Part shown: positions 11,528 to 23,100 of the stretch, piece after piece
How the letters are laid out: the number at the start of each line of letters is the position of its first letter
Position numbering within the stretch: position 1 is the first letter of the stretch
Assembly (NCBI GenBank): GCA_009731375.1
Contig: BJOX01000203.1
Span: 484,954 to 527,599 of the forward strand
Direction of reading: 5' to 3'
Source: Paulinella micropora
Lineage: Eukaryota > Cercozoa > Imbricatea > Euglyphida
Length of the DNA stretch: 42,646 nt
Program-made: the position numbers and the translations under genes
Notes under the pieces: generated by a model
The model's database searches: none
Told to the model about the DNA's origin: nothing
Seen by the model: the letters and a program-made list of their open reading frames with translations, nothing else

Positions 11528-12148
11528 TTACTGTGCACTAGCCAGCCACGCCAGCGCCCGCGGCGGAGGGGGGCGTCCGCCGGACCGGCAGCGCCGCGCG
11601 GCGCAGACCGTGACGCACAGCGCGAGCACGGCCCACGCCAGGGCCCCGCAGGCTGCCAGGCGCCTGGTGTACCGGTCGGTGCACACCAGGACTGACGTGT
11701 AGGCAACGCGGCACTGGTAGGCGTCGTGGCAGGTCACACGGAAGCGCAGGGTCACGTCGGGGTGGGCGGGCTGGCGCAGGCCGGCGCGGCTGCTGACCTC
11801 GAGCACGTCGGGAGGGTGGAACCGCTCCTCCACCCGGGGCCCGCGCACGCGCACGGCGTCGTCCTGGTAGTGCCACTCCAACGCGCCACACGTGGTCGCG
11901 ACGACGCTCGCGACCTCCAAGGACTCGCACTGCGGGAACCTGACGAACGGCTGCACCTCGAACACCGTCGCGCTCTCTAGCGGCCCCAGCACTAGGTGGT
12001 GTGCGTAGGGCCGGGCGGCGGGGGCGGGCTCGGCGCACAGCGCCTGGTACAGAGGCCCTTGCACCGACAGTACTAGCCGCGGGCCGGGCCCGGCGCACCA
12101 CGCTGACCACAGGCGCCATAGCTGCAGCCGGGACATGGCTGCTAGCAT
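11528..12148 (-). CDS. single-pass membrane protein, unknown family
   Basis: An uninterrupted 206-residue frame from ATG 12148 (a second ATG at 12136 is also possible). It has a short N-terminal hydrophobic stretch that may be a signal peptide and a middle domain of about 130 residues with several Cys and a beta-type residue pattern. Near residues 165-183 there is a strong transmembrane segment (LAACGALAWAVLALCVTVC) followed by a basic cytoplasmic tail. The layout suggests a type I membrane protein with an extracellular domain. It is divergent from the large secreted protein gene at 12491, so the two may share the intervening promoter region. No homologous family is recognised. Confidence 0.6.
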   Translation of the reverse strand: MLAAMSRLQLWRLWSAWCAGPGPRLVLSVQGPLYQALCAEPAPAARPYAHHLVLGPLESATVFEVQPFVRFPQCESLEVASVVATTCGALEWHYQDDAVRVRGPRVEERFHPPDVLEVSSRAGLRQPAHPDVTLRFRVTCHDAYQCRVAYTSVLVCTDRYTRRLAACGALAWAVLALCVTVCAARRCRSGGRPPPPRALAWLASAQ

Positions 12149-12490
12149 CGGTCTGGAGACAGACTCCCTCCCTCCCCTGGGCCCCAGAAGTTGCGACCAG
12201 GGGCGCGCGGTGCGTGTGTGTGTGGGTAGGTGTGTAGTAGGTGTCTAAGCAGGACGGGGGCAGGGGGAGGGCGGGGAGGGGGTGTGCGTCAGCGAGACCC
12301 CCCTCCGCTCCGCACCCCCTCGCCCCCCNNNNNNNNNNTCCCTCCATCCCCCGCAGGGTTGGCACGGGCCCCCCCGGCAGCCCCTCATAAAGGAAGGAAA
12401 GGAGCGGGAGCGGGGCTGACTGCTGTCCTTGCCTCTCTGCGGCGCCGTCTTCTGCCTTCGTGGCTCGGCTTCCTCCCTCAGGCGCTCCGG
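12149..12490. promoter_or_regulatory. divergent promoter region between two host genes
   Basis: About 340 bp between the ATG of the minus-strand membrane protein and the ATG of the large plus-strand gene. Contains a GT-rich run near 12208-12240, a C-rich stretch, a 10-N gap at 12329-12338 and a CATAAA-like sequence near 12385. The promoter role is inferred from position only. Confidence 0.35.
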
Positions 12491-15400
12491 ATGGGCGTCG
12501 CGTGGCTGGGTGTCCTCTGGGCCGCCCTGGCGCCCCGCGCCGGGGCCTATTGTGCGCGAGCCGGTTAGCACTGACCTCGTGCTGGAGCTGTCGGTGCTAG
12601 CAGGTGGCACGACCTGGACGCTACCCATGGCCGGCGCCAACGGCGCGCGCCGCCGCCGCGCGGCGCAGGCCGGCGACAGCTTGGTGGTGTTCTGGGGCGA
12701 CGGCACGCCGGCCCAGAGTTGCAGCTCTGCCGAGCCCTGTGCCCACACGTTCCGCGGGGGGGGGGGGGGGGGGGGGGTTGGGGNNNNNNNNNNCATGTGC
12801 CCACACGTTCCGCGGGGGGGGGCTGGTTCAGGTTCTAGTAGCCGGTCCGGTCGTGGGTTGGGCCATGACACCGGAGTGGCGCCAACAGCAGACAGGGGGA
12901 GTCGGGCTGCTGCGCATCACGCAGTGGGGTGGGCTGCAGCTGGCGCCCGGCACGGGCTACCACTTCTACGGCGAGGCCGCGCTGGTTTCGCTGCCGCCGT
13001 TGTCAGACCTGGACACCTCACACGTCACGTCGCTGGCGTATAGCTTCGCGGAGCTGTCGCCCGCCGCGTGCTTCGACGTCTCGGGCCTGCAAACTGGTTC
13101 GGCCACTTCGTTGCGAGCGGCGTTCGCCGACTCCCCCTGCCTGAAGTTCGCCAACGTGAGCCGTTGGGACACGTCGCGGGTCCTGGACACGGCGTGGCTG
13201 TTCCGCGGCACGGCGGCGACCACCATCCCGGGCCTGGAGCGCTGGAACCTGACGCAGGTCGTGAACGCGACCGGCATGTTCGCAGCGGCGGCCGAGCTGC
13301 GCGCTGACCTGTCGGGTTGGAGGCTGGACAACCTGCGGGAGGCCGGGGGCCTGCTGGCCGGCGCACCACTCCTGGCCCAGGACCTAAGTGGTTGGGGGGT
13401 TAACCTGACGGCCCAGTCCTGCCTGGAGCTTGTGCAGGCCTCGGGCCTGGCGGCCGGGCAGGCGCCGCTGACCTGCCAGCAATGGCTACCACCCCCGGAG
13501 GCATCTTCCCTGCCGTCGCCCCCGCGCAGCCCCGGGCTCTCGTCCAGCCCGGCCGCGAGCCCTAGCCAGAGGGGGGACCCCTCGCCCGGCCCCAGCCGGA
13601 GCGGCGGCGCCAGCGACAGCCGGAGCTACACTGCCACACACAGCGGGACGCCCCCCCGGGCCGGGTCCGCCCTCGTCGCCGGGCGCGACGGGCTCGCCCA
13701 CGCCTACACCGTCACCGAGCGCCACGGGCTCGCCGACGCGCAGCCCCAGCCAGACACCCGCGGGGCCGGGTCCGCCGTCGTCGCCGGGCGCGACGGGCTC
13801 GCCCACGCCTACACCGTCACCGAGCGCCACGGGCTCGCCCACGCCCACGCCTACACCCTCGCCGAGCGCCACGGGCTCGCCCACGCCTACGCACAGCCCG
13901 ACGGGCTCGCCCACGCCCTCGCCCACGCCGAGCGCCACGGGCTCGCCCACGCCTACGCGCAGCCCGCCCGGCTCGCCCACGCCCACGCCCACGCCGGGCG
14001 CGACGGGCTCGCCCACGCCTACGCGCAGCCCGTCCGCCTCGCCCACGCCCACGCCCACGCCGAGCGCCACGGGCTTGCCCACGCCTACGCGCAGCCCGCC
14101 CGGCTCGTCGACGCCCACGCCCACGCCGAGCGCCACGGGCTCGCCCACGCCTACGCGCAGCCCGCCCGGCTCGTCGACGCCCACGCCCACGCCGAGCGCC
14201 ACGGGCTCGCCCACGCCTACGCGCAGCCCGCCCGGCTCGTCGACGCCCACGCCCACGCCGAGCGCCACGGGCTCACCCACGCCCACGCGCAGCCCGCCCG
14301 GCTCGTCGACGCCCACGCCCACGCCGAGCGCCACGGGCTCACCCACGCCCACGCCGAGCGCGACGGGCTCGCCCACGCCTACGCGCAGCGCGAGCGCCAG
14401 CGCCTCGGCGACCTGGTCACGCACGGCCACCCCGAGCGCGACGAGCTCGCCCACGCCTACGCCCAGCGCGAGCATCACCGCTTCGGCGACGCCGACACGC
14501 AGCCAGAGCCCGAACTATTGCGCCGCCGACGCCCGGCCCTCGGTCGTGCCCTTTTTCCAGAACTTCTCCGCCGACGTGTCGGGGCCTTGGGCGGCGACCT
14601 GCTCCGGCCTGCAGTCTACGGACCGGCGCTGCTGGCACGCGTTCGACGGCACCGAGTACCCGGGGCAGCGGCTGGCGGTTGGCGCCGCGCCGCGTGAGTG
14701 GCTGAGCCGCGGCTACTACCTGGGCCCCGAGAGCAGTGCTCCTGGCTCTTACGTGGGGCCCACCACCACCAACACCACTCGCCACGAGCAGCTCGCGGGC
14801 GAATGGCTGCAGCTGCGCCGCCTGGACGGCCAGCCGGTGCGCCTGACAGACTTCACGCTGGCCGGCTACCTGCCGGGCACGGCCCGGCCCCCCTGGCGCG
14901 GCGGGGCCCCGCGCCGGCTCTACCTGGCCGCGACGGCGCAGGGCAGCGACGAGGGGGGGTGGACGGTACTGTACGAAACCCCGCGGGGCGGACAGGAGGA
15001 TGCCTGGGGCTACCGCTGGAGGCGGAACTACGTGCTGAACGCGTCCGGCGACTACCTAGCGTACCGCTGGATCTTTGCCGAGGTGTACCCCTACTACAAC
15101 CGGACCGGGCGCGGCGCTACGCCCACCTGGGACAATGCCACCAGCCGCACAGACACCGACCAGGAGTGGTCCCTCGCCGCCTCGAGCTACGGCCCCAACG
15201 CACAGCACGCGTGGCGGGCCTTCAACGGCCGCGCCAACGTTCACACCGACTACTGGTCCTCTGCGGCCGGCACGTACCTGACGCCGGGCGGCCTGCCCGC
15301 CGCCGGCGCGGCCGTGACCTACAACGTGGATGGCACCGGCAGCGTGGTGGGGGAGTGGCTCCAGGTCGGCCACGCGCAGTCCCGGTGGCGGGTGGTGTCC

Positions 15401-18400
15401 ATCACCCTCACGGCCAGGCAGACCTACTCGAACGAAGCACCCCGGACCTTCCGCTTGCTGGGCGGCCAGGGCGGCGGGGCCTGGACGATGCTGTACACGC
15501 AGAGCAGCCCCCTCACCGCCGCGTACTGGGCGGACCCCAACCGCAGCCGGACGTTCGCCGTGGCGGGCACGGCCGGCTCCTTCTACACTACCTTCCGCCT
15601 CGTGGTGCTCGAGCCCCTGTCGGTTTACGGCAGCGCGGTCGTGGGCGACCTCTCGCTCGCCTTGGACGAGCTGGCCCTGCGCCACCAGCCCCAGGGCTAC
15701 AGTGACCCGGGCTCAGTGGCACAACTGCTGGCGCCGGTCTGGAACCACAAGGCCGGGTACGCGGGCCAGGACGCCGGCCTGGTGCTCTCCTCTTCCTCCA
15801 GCCTCGGCGTGGACCAGGACGTCTGGTACGCCTTCGACGGGGCGGCGCAGACAGACGCCAACTACTGGTCCTGCTCGACCGCAGAACTGTACAACAGCAC
15901 TGCGTACGGCATCGTCCTGTTTAACATGTCCAATACCTCGTGGATAGACGGCAACAAGACCTGGCGCGGCGCCTGGGTGCAGGCCGAGTACCGCCGCAGC
16001 GCCCGGCGCGTCGTCCAGTTCCGGCCCGTGCCCAGGTACGGTCTAGGGCAGAAGGCACCGAGACTTCCGTGCTGCTGGGCAGCCACGACGGCGGCCAGAA
16101 CTGGTCGACGCTCTACCTAGACATGATGCCCCCCGCCAACGCCACGCGGCCCCTGACGCTGCCGCCCGGGCTGGACGCCTACGCCCTGCTGCGCTTCGTC
16201 GCGGTGAACACCCACGCGGACAGCCTGGGCCCGGGCTACCTGGTGCCGGCCGAGCTCGGGGAGCTGTGGCTGAAGTTCGAGGGGCCGGACGGCTGGTCGC
16301 GCTCAGCGTCGGGGTTCGACCTCACCCCGCAGTACGGCCTGCACGACGCGAAGCTCGCCTTCAACGGCCTGGCGGCGACGGCAGGGGACTACTGGTCCTC
16401 GGGCCGGGCGTACCTAGCCACCGGGCTCGTCAACCAGAGCTTGGCGGCGCAGACCCCGAACGTGGACGGGACCACCACCGTCTGGGGCGAGTGGGTGCAA
16501 CTCGCGCACAGCAGCACGGCGCGCCGCGCCCGCTCGCTCTTCCTCACGACCCACCAGACCTACTTCAGCGAGGCCCCCGGCGGTTCCGGCTGCTGGGGAG
16601 CCAGGACGGTGCGGCCTGGACCACGGTGTATCACGCCGACCCCGTGCCCGCGACCCCGGCCTGGGGCGCCGGCGCGGCCCAGACCAAACAGTTCGACGTC
16701 CCGGCCGGCGCGGGGGCCTACCGCTTGTACCGCTTCGTGGTGACCGAGACGGGCCAGACGTACGGCAACGCCATCATTGGCGACCTGGCGCTGGACTTGG
16801 AGGACCCCCGGGCCCCGTGGCCCGTGCCCAACGCGTCCGACGGCTGGTCGGTAGACGCCTCCAGCCTGCTGGTGGAATCGGGCTTCGACCACGGGGCCTG
16901 GCGGGCCTTCAACGGCCTGGCCAATGCGCAGGAGGACTACTGGTGCTCCCGCGCCGGCACCTACTACGCGGATGGCACCGCCAACCTCGGCAGCGCGGCC
17001 GGCACGCCCAACGTGGACGGCGCCACCACCCTGTACGGCGAGTGGCTGCAGCTCGCACACTCGGCCCGGCGGCGGCGCCTGGTGTCCCTGACGCTCACGG
17101 CCAGGTTCCAGTACTCGTCCGAGGGCGGGCCGAGGAAGTTCAGCCTGCTGGGCAGCAACGACACCCTGTCCTGGCAGACGCTGGTGGGGCAGGCGTCGGC
17201 GCTGGCTTGGGCCGGCGGCACCAACCAAACCAAGACGTGGGCGGTACCGGCGGCCGGCGCCGGCCGCTGGGCGCACTCGGTGTTCCGCCTGGTCGTCACG
17301 GAAACCACGAACCCCTACGGCGTGGCGCAGGTCGGCGAAATGTCGCTGGCGTTCGAGGACGCCGAGCTCAGCGCCGAGGTGCCGGAGCTGTACCCGACGT
17401 TTGTGCAGGGCCCCGCCGGCCTGTGCGGGCCCGGTCAGCGCTGCGAGTCGCAGGCCGGGGGCTTCGGCTGCCCCTGCGAGACTGGCTTCGAGGCCGCCGC
17501 GGTCGGGGGCTGCGCCGACACCGACGAGTGCACCTTCCGTCGCAGCCCGGTCCCCCAGCCCAACCGCACCTTCACGTTGGCCGACCGCGGGAAGACCTAC
17601 CTCCCGTCCTCGTACAGCGGCAACGACGGCTGTGAGCAGGCGTTCAAGGCGCAGCCCAACCCGCTCGGGGGGGTCTGGACGTCAGGCCCCGAATTCGGCG
17701 CGGCCAACGGCTCCTGCACGCCAAGCTGCGGGGACTACACCAATCCCCCCGGCACCTGGCTCACGGTCAGCGTGGGAGCAGCCTACCGGCTGCGCGCGGT
17801 GGGGATCCGGCCCGCGGCGGGCAGTGCGCAGGACACCGCCCCCCAGAACATGAGCGTGTACGCCTCCCTGTACATCATGAGCCTCACCGCGAGCTAATGG
17901 GGCAGCCTGCGCAAGCTCGACTGGCTCAACGCGGCCGAGCCGGACCTGGTCTGGTTCGAGCTGCCCCCGCGGCCGGCCCAGTTCGTGCAGCTCGTGGTCC
18001 ACTCGGTCGGCAACCCGGCCAACAATACCGCCCGGCGCTCGTCGGTCAAGCTCAACCAGCTGAGCTTCGACACGGCGGACAGCCTCGTGCCCCTGCAGCC
18101 CTGGTCCGCCGCCGACGTGGGCGTGCGCGTGGCCGTGTCCAGCCAGCATGCCGACTACCCGGCCTGCACGGCGGCCAAGACCTTTGACTACGAGGCCGCC
18201 ACGGACTGCTCGGCCTGGTACAGCGCGCCCGGCTATGACCCGGCCACGGGCCGCTACGTGGGCGCCAGCGGCCGCACCATCGGCAGCTGGGTCTTTCCGG
18301 GCGAGCACGTGACGTACGACCTGGGCGCCGTCTACACGCTGACGCGCGTGGCACTGTCGGTACGCTACGACGCCCACGTCAGCGGGCCCAACAACCTGAC

Positions 18401-19038
18401 GCTGGGGATCAGCAACCAGTCCCTGGACGGCCCCTTCCAGCTGTGGCAGACGGGGGGGTGGCTGCCGTGGCAGGCGGACCAGCACGGCCGCGCCTGGTGG
18501 TTCGACCCCGGCAACGTCGTCACNNNNNNNNNNAGCAGGTGGGCAACGGGACGCAGGGGTCCGCCGGCCTGGTGCTGCACGAACTCTTCTTCGACACGGC
18601 CGGCGTGGCCGCCGGCGACTGCGGCGGCAGCGCCATGCTGTGCGACAACCGGCCCGGCACGTACGCCTGCGGCCTGGGCCAGGACTGCCGGTCCTGGGGT
18701 TGCCCCGCGGGCTACCAGTGCGCCGAAAGCCCCGGGGGAGTGAGCTGCACCTGCACGCAGCTCGTCAACTTTGATTTTTACGTAGGCAGCTACATGCCCA
18801 TCGGCCAGCGAGCTGGATCCTCGTCGACACTTCCACCTACAGCCCACCCTTTATCGCTTACAGTTGCCCCAAGTTGGTCAACAAGACTAACTGGCTTGGT
18901 AGCTATACGTACACCCACCAACTTCGTATCACGACGAATTTTAATAACCTATCACACCTGGTCGAGATCTATCGCCTGGACGGCCTGGGCGGCTGGAACT
19001 TCAACCTGGGCTTCGTGTGCCAGCGGTACTCGTGCTAG
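12491..19038 (+). CDS. giant secreted multidomain host protein (BspA-like, STP repeat, discoidin-like, EGF-like), broken by indels
   Basis: ATG 12491 starts a signal peptide ([19 protein letters not shown]). Frame changes then carry one protein-like reading to TAG 19036-19038, about 2,150 residues. Order: a BspA/DUF285-like domain of short repeats ending in segments such as LSGWRLDNL (12560-13480), a Ser/Thr/Pro linker with 66-bp repeats (13640-14490), then several repeats of about 200 residues with YWSS, GEWLQL and SxTLTARxTY motifs resembling galactose-binding discoidin folds (14500-17380). A calcium-binding EGF-like segment follows (about 17410-17530), then further discoidin-like sequence, Cys-rich segments (18610-18760) and a C-terminal domain. 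Disruptions: shifts near 12555, 13650, 16040 and 16580, an in-frame TAA at 17895-17897, and gaps at 12784-12793 and 18524-18533. Most shifts lie in G/C runs. Probably a cell-surface or matrix adhesion protein. Confidence 0.7.
12736..12824 (+). repeat. duplicated sequence around a 10-N gap
   Basis: TGCCCACACGTTCCGCGGGG occurs on both sides of the gap at 12784-12793, the left copy continuing as poly-G. The two contig ends probably overlap, so the gap and second copy are likely assembly redundancy inside the BspA-like coding region. Confidence 0.75.
13670..14480 (+). repeat. 66-bp coding minisatellite (Ser/Thr/Pro linker)
   Basis: Tandem array with unit copies beginning CGAGCGCCACGGG at 14061, 14127 and then every 66 bp. 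Each unit encodes 22 residues of [20 protein letters not shown] type. More divergent units occupy 13670-14060. The linker is likely to be heavily O-glycosylated. Confidence 0.9.
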
Positions 19039-19276
19039 GCGCTCCTTCCCTCTGGCCGGCGCTGGCTGCGCCAGCTCGTGGGGGGGGGGGGGGGGGGGGG
19101 CCCCCCCCCTTNNNNNNNNNNNNNNNNNNNNNNNNNNNNNNNNNNNNNNNNNNNNNNNNNNNNNNNNNNNNNNNNNNNNNNNNNNNNNNNNNNNNNNNNN
19201 NNNNNNNNNNNNNNNNNNNNNGGGGGGGGGGGGGGGGGGGGGGGGGGGCTAAGCGCGAGGAGGGGGGGCACTTGCG
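19039..19276. other. end of the GC-rich segment, with gap and poly-G
   Basis: A short unique tail after the big gene's stop, then poly-G/poly-C, a 110-N gap (19112-19221), more poly-G, and 28 bp of GC-rich sequence up to the 12-bp repeat. No gene is seen. Confidence 0.7.
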
Positions 19277-19288
19277 TGATATTTTAGA
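19277..19288. repeat. 12-bp direct repeat, right copy, at the insert boundary
   Basis: TGATATTTTAGA, identical to 9521-9532. Here it is continuous with the rest of palindromic module 1. Confidence 0.9.
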
Positions 19289-19328
19289 ATCGCGCTCTCG
19301 TTTCACTCCCGCTTATTCTAAAACATCG
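19277..19328 (-). promoter_or_regulatory. palindromic module 1 (upstream of integrase, separated by the insert)
   Basis: Begins TGATATTT and ends AAACATCG, with an inner stem TTTAGAAT/ATTCTAAA. In minus-strand orientation it reads CGATGTTT to AAATATCA, which is how modules 4 and 6 sit directly before start codons. Without the GC-rich insert its end would abut the integrase ATG at 9520. Confidence 0.75.
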
Positions 19329-19363
19329 ATTTTTCTTTATTGTTTTAAAATAAATCGTTTTTA

Positions 19364-19423
19364 CGATGTTTATGAGCAAGCGAAAATGAGTGTAGCGAAT
19401 GAAAGCGATGCTCATAAATATCA
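19364..19423 (+). promoter_or_regulatory. palindromic module 2
   Basis: Begins CGATGTTT and ends AAATATCA, with stem ATGAGC/GCTCAT. It is separated from module 1 by a 35-bp AT-rich spacer and sits just downstream of the minus-strand gene's stop at 19445. Confidence 0.7.
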
Positions 19424-19444
19424 GGCAGTCAGAACAGAATATCA

Positions 19445-19966
19445 TTAGAATTTCAAAAATATCTTTTCTGCTTCCTTACTTTTTTCTTTATTCTTTGGTG
19501 TGTTGTTATATACATGAACTGATATTTTTTCACTTCGTTTTTTACCGCCTCTCTGTTTTACGCCTGTTGTTTCATAATCTTCGCTTTCTTCACTCTCACT
19601 TTCTTCTTCTTCTTCGCTGTCATTCTCCGGCTTCTTGGGTTGTGGTGCTTTCTTTGTGTTTTTCTTCTTGGGCTTTTTGGCATTCTTTTTTATCTTTCTA
19701 AGCATATGATTTGCAATAACCTCAGACATATCAATTTCGCTATCGCTTTCGCCTGATTCATCTTCAATCTCAGGATTTTTAAGTATCTCTTTCGCAACAC
19801 CAACTTCAGCATCAGTCTCAATAAGTTCTTCCACTGATGCTTCTTTCAGTTCCCCCTTCTTGCGGAGCCGTTTGTGAGCCCATTCGTCCTTTCGCCGTTC
19901 AGCATTTTCTCTATTTGCTTGAACTGCTTTCTTCCAGTTTTCTTTTGAAGCCTCTTTTGACGGCAT
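19445..19966 (-). CDS. highly charged element protein, unknown function
   Basis: An uninterrupted frame of 173 residues from ATG 19966. The N-terminal 40 residues are basic and Ala/Asn/Arg-rich, possibly helical (MPSKEASKENWKKAVQANRE). A middle acidic region follows, then a Lys-rich block (near 19655-19690), a Glu/Ser-rich acidic run (near 19590-19620) and a basic C-terminus. It looks largely disordered, as expected for a nucleic-acid or chromatin-associated protein, but no family is recognised. The gene forms a single-gene cassette between palindromic modules 2 and 3. It is intact, unlike many neighbours. Confidence 0.7.
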   Translation of the reverse strand: MPSKEASKENWKKAVQANRENAERRKDEWAHKRLRKKGELKEASVEELIETDAEVGVAKEILKNPEIEDESGESDSEIDMSEVIANHMLRKIKKNAKKPKKKNTKKAPQPKKPENDSEEEEESESEESEDYETTGVKQRGGKKRSEKISVHVYNNTPKNKEKSKEAEKIFLKF

Positions 19967-20051
19967 TGTTTACCGACGAATGATATTATACAAAATAAGT
20001 GTATTTTTTGTTAGTATAATTTAACAAAAATAAAAAATTAAAATAATTAAT

Positions 20052-20089
20052 TGATATTTTGTTCTGACTGACGTCATCACAAAACATCG
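20052..20089 (-). promoter_or_regulatory. palindromic module 3
   Basis: TGATATTT ... AAACATCG with a TTTTGT/ACAAAA stem and a small ACGTCA-containing loop. In minus orientation it lies 85 bp upstream of the start of the minus-strand gene at 19966. A 29-bp AT-rich spacer separates it from module 4. Confidence 0.7.
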
Positions 20090-20118
20090 TTTCCGATTAA
20101 TTTTTTCTTAAATTTTTC

Positions 20119-20174
20119 CGATGTTTTAGAATAAGCGAGAGTGCGTCAGCACGAAGCGCAATTCTAAAATATCA
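20119..20174 (+). promoter_or_regulatory. palindromic module 4 (abuts the fibre gene start)
   Basis: CGATGTTT ... AAATATCA with stem TTTTAGAAT/ATTCTAAAA and an inner GTGCG/GCAC hairpin. The fibre ATG is the very next base (20175). Confidence 0.75.
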
Positions 20175-23100
20175 ATGTCGCAATATAAATCATTACTCGG
20201 TCTGAATGAGTTGGCTGTTGATAGTCTAAGTATACTTAACCTTGACCCTACCAACACAAACATAGTCGGTAGAGTGCCAGAAGATGACAACCCAGTAAAT
20301 CTTTATTACACTGACGACCGATTTGACACACGTCTCGCTTTAAAATCAACGACAGACATCAAAGAAGGAAAAAATGTATACTACACAGAGCAACGAGTAA
20401 GGGATAATGACGAAGTCAAAGCCTCAACTCAACACCGCTCTAATACTTCCAATCCGCACCAAACCAGTTTATATAATTTGATAGACACAAACATATTTGC
20501 ACAAGCGAGCGGACAATACTTAACTTACAACGATGTAGAAGGCAAATGGAAGAATACAGCCCTTGGTTCAATTGATACACTTTCAGATGTGGTTATAACC
20601 GCACCAATAGCAACGAACATACGAACCCGTTATTTGTATCGGATACCAAGTCGCTGTTGCTGTTTTTTGTGCTGCAATCATTCCTATTTTTGTATCAAAT
20701 GCTATGCCGATACCATCAAAAGTAGTAGGATTGGATGAACCACTTACTTCTAAAGTTGATGTAAATTTTTTATTCCCTGCTATGGTTTGGTCTCCTGTTA
20801 GTTTAACCACCGAAGTATCAAGAACGGAAACATCCACACCATCAACCAGATTGATATTTGTTATGCTTTGGCTTTTCATATCAATCCCCGCACTCGCATT
20901 TATTATACTGCTGAATGTTTTTATTCCTCCTATGGTTTGGTCTGCTGTTAGTTTGACCACCGAACCATCAACTGCGAGATTAATTCCATAATATGTAGAA
21001 GCCCCTGAAATAGCATATTTAGTCCTCCCGTCATACTAGCAGTGCCGTCTAATCTAAGAAAGGGTGGTGTGGCGTTTCTCCATTGCCCCGTTCTATAAAT
21101 GAGTAATTGGTTATCTGCTGGGAAGCCTGATATTGTCACATCGCTGTGGCTATCTATGCTTCCACTCGCTGACACCTTATTATTATTGTCTTGGTGCTTA
21201 AATATCCATTCATCAACATCTTTGGTATTTAGTAAATTAACTCCTGTTATATTCTTCCTTCCCATACTAATATTGCCGAATTCATCAACATTTATCGGAA
21301 ATGTTTTATTTACCCAGTTTATTGAATTATATGTTAGATAACTATTGAGTTATATTCGGGTAATACTTTAATTATAACCGCAACTGGAATAACATTAAGT
21401 TTGAATAACAACAAAATAACAAACTTAGCCGACCCCTCCGCTTCAACAGATGGAGCAAATAAAAGTTATGTTGACACAAAAGACGGGCAAAATGTGAAAC
21501 TAACTGGAAACCAAACCATAGCAGGAATTAAGACATATAGCAGTGGTGTTGAAATAACTGGAAATTCAATCAATTCAACGACAAAAGGCACATTCATTGT
21601 TTTCAATTCTACAAGCAATATCGGGTCAATTGCTAGTTTGGATATGAAAACTGCAACATATTACAACTTTGAAATTTCTGCGAAAAAAAAAAGTTTTATT
21701 ATTGATGGGACAATTGTTTCGTGGTTTAATGCTACTGGATTAGATTGTAATAGTAGTCGGATTGTTAATCTAGGAGCACCACAAAATGCGAATGAAGCGG
21801 TAAATAGACAATATCTGGATGACAATTGTGTGAAACTAACAACAGACCAAACCATAACAGGAAGTAAAACATTTAATGGGGCGAGCACTACGATAAAATA
21901 TCTAACTTTAACACAAACGGCTGATTTTAATAATCAAGTTATCATTAATGGTGGAAATATAACATATAATGGGGCGAGGATATTAAACCAAAATGGAGGA
22001 GATATATTCTTTTCACAGACATCAGGTGATTATCAATATTTCTTATTTACTCTAAATACTGCTACAAGTGGAACCGCGAACCAAAGAGGTTATGTATTCA
22101 CGAATGTAGCATTTGATGTAAAAGGAGCAGGTCTTTATATTTCAAAACTTTTGGATAATAAAAGTGCTTCGTCTGACATTGTCCGTTTTAACAATGCTGG
22201 GGGTATGCGGTTTTATGGTGCTTTGGATATGAACTCAAACAACATAACAAATGGCGGAACAATAACGGGAACTACATTAACGGCAACTGCTGGTATGACT
22301 ACAACATTAACAACGAGCGACAAAATAACAACAGCATCAGGTATGCCAATAATCATAGGCAATACAACGAAAGGAATAGGAACAACAACGGGTTTAGAAT
22401 TGTATGGGACTTATAACAATAGTACTACTGGACCACATATGCAGGCTATTACAATGGAAGATATTTATCCTACTTTTCAACTAACTAATTTAAGTCATAA
22501 TAACATAAATATGACTTTTGATGCGTATTTAGATGCTGGCGGATGGAAATCAAGTTATGCGAGTTCTAATTTTCTAATTAGTAAATGGAATAATAAACTT
22601 AGATTTTTGTATGATAGCGGGAAAAGTGTTGGGGTTGCTGTTCCTTGGTCTCTCGCTCTGGAACTTGACACATCGGGCTTATTAACAACGAAGGCAATAA
22701 CAGCAAGTGGAGCGATAACGGCAAATGTGGGTATATCAACAACAACGGCAACTGCGAGTGGATTAATAACGGCAAATGCGGGAGGATCATCAACCACATT
22801 AACGGCAAGCGACAAAATAACAACATCACTAACATCAAATATAAGTAGGCCGATTATTATAGGTAATTCGTCAAAATCATTGAATGGGGCGACAGGTGGT
22901 TTAGAAATATACGGGACGGCTTCAAATATTGGAGGAGCACACTTACAAGCAATAACAACGGCGGATGCTTATCCAACATTTCAATTATTGAACTGGACGC
23001 ACGACAATGTCAATTTAAGTTTTGATGCTTATTTTGATGGCACGAACTGGAAATCAAGCCACAGCGGTTCAAACTTTCTAATTCAAAAAGGTGGAAAACT

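Larger units (their letters stand above)
9533..19276. other. GC-rich host-like segment interrupting the element
   Basis: Base composition changes abruptly from AT-rich to strongly GC-rich at 9533 and back at about 19250-19277. Contents are host-like genes with no relation to Polinton functions. Both junctions are gap-free, although gaps and homopolymer runs lie inside (10706-11292, 12329-12338, 12784-12793, 18524-18533, 19112-19221). No terminal inverted repeat was seen at its ends. It may be a genuine insertion with a 12-bp target duplication, or a misjoin. Confidence 0.9.

Noticed and set aside
13486-14478. Minus-strand frame rich in Gly/Val ([11 protein letters not shown] repeats)
   Set aside because: It is the antisense shadow of the 66-bp Ser/Thr/Pro minisatellite, which is in frame with recognisable domains on the plus strand.
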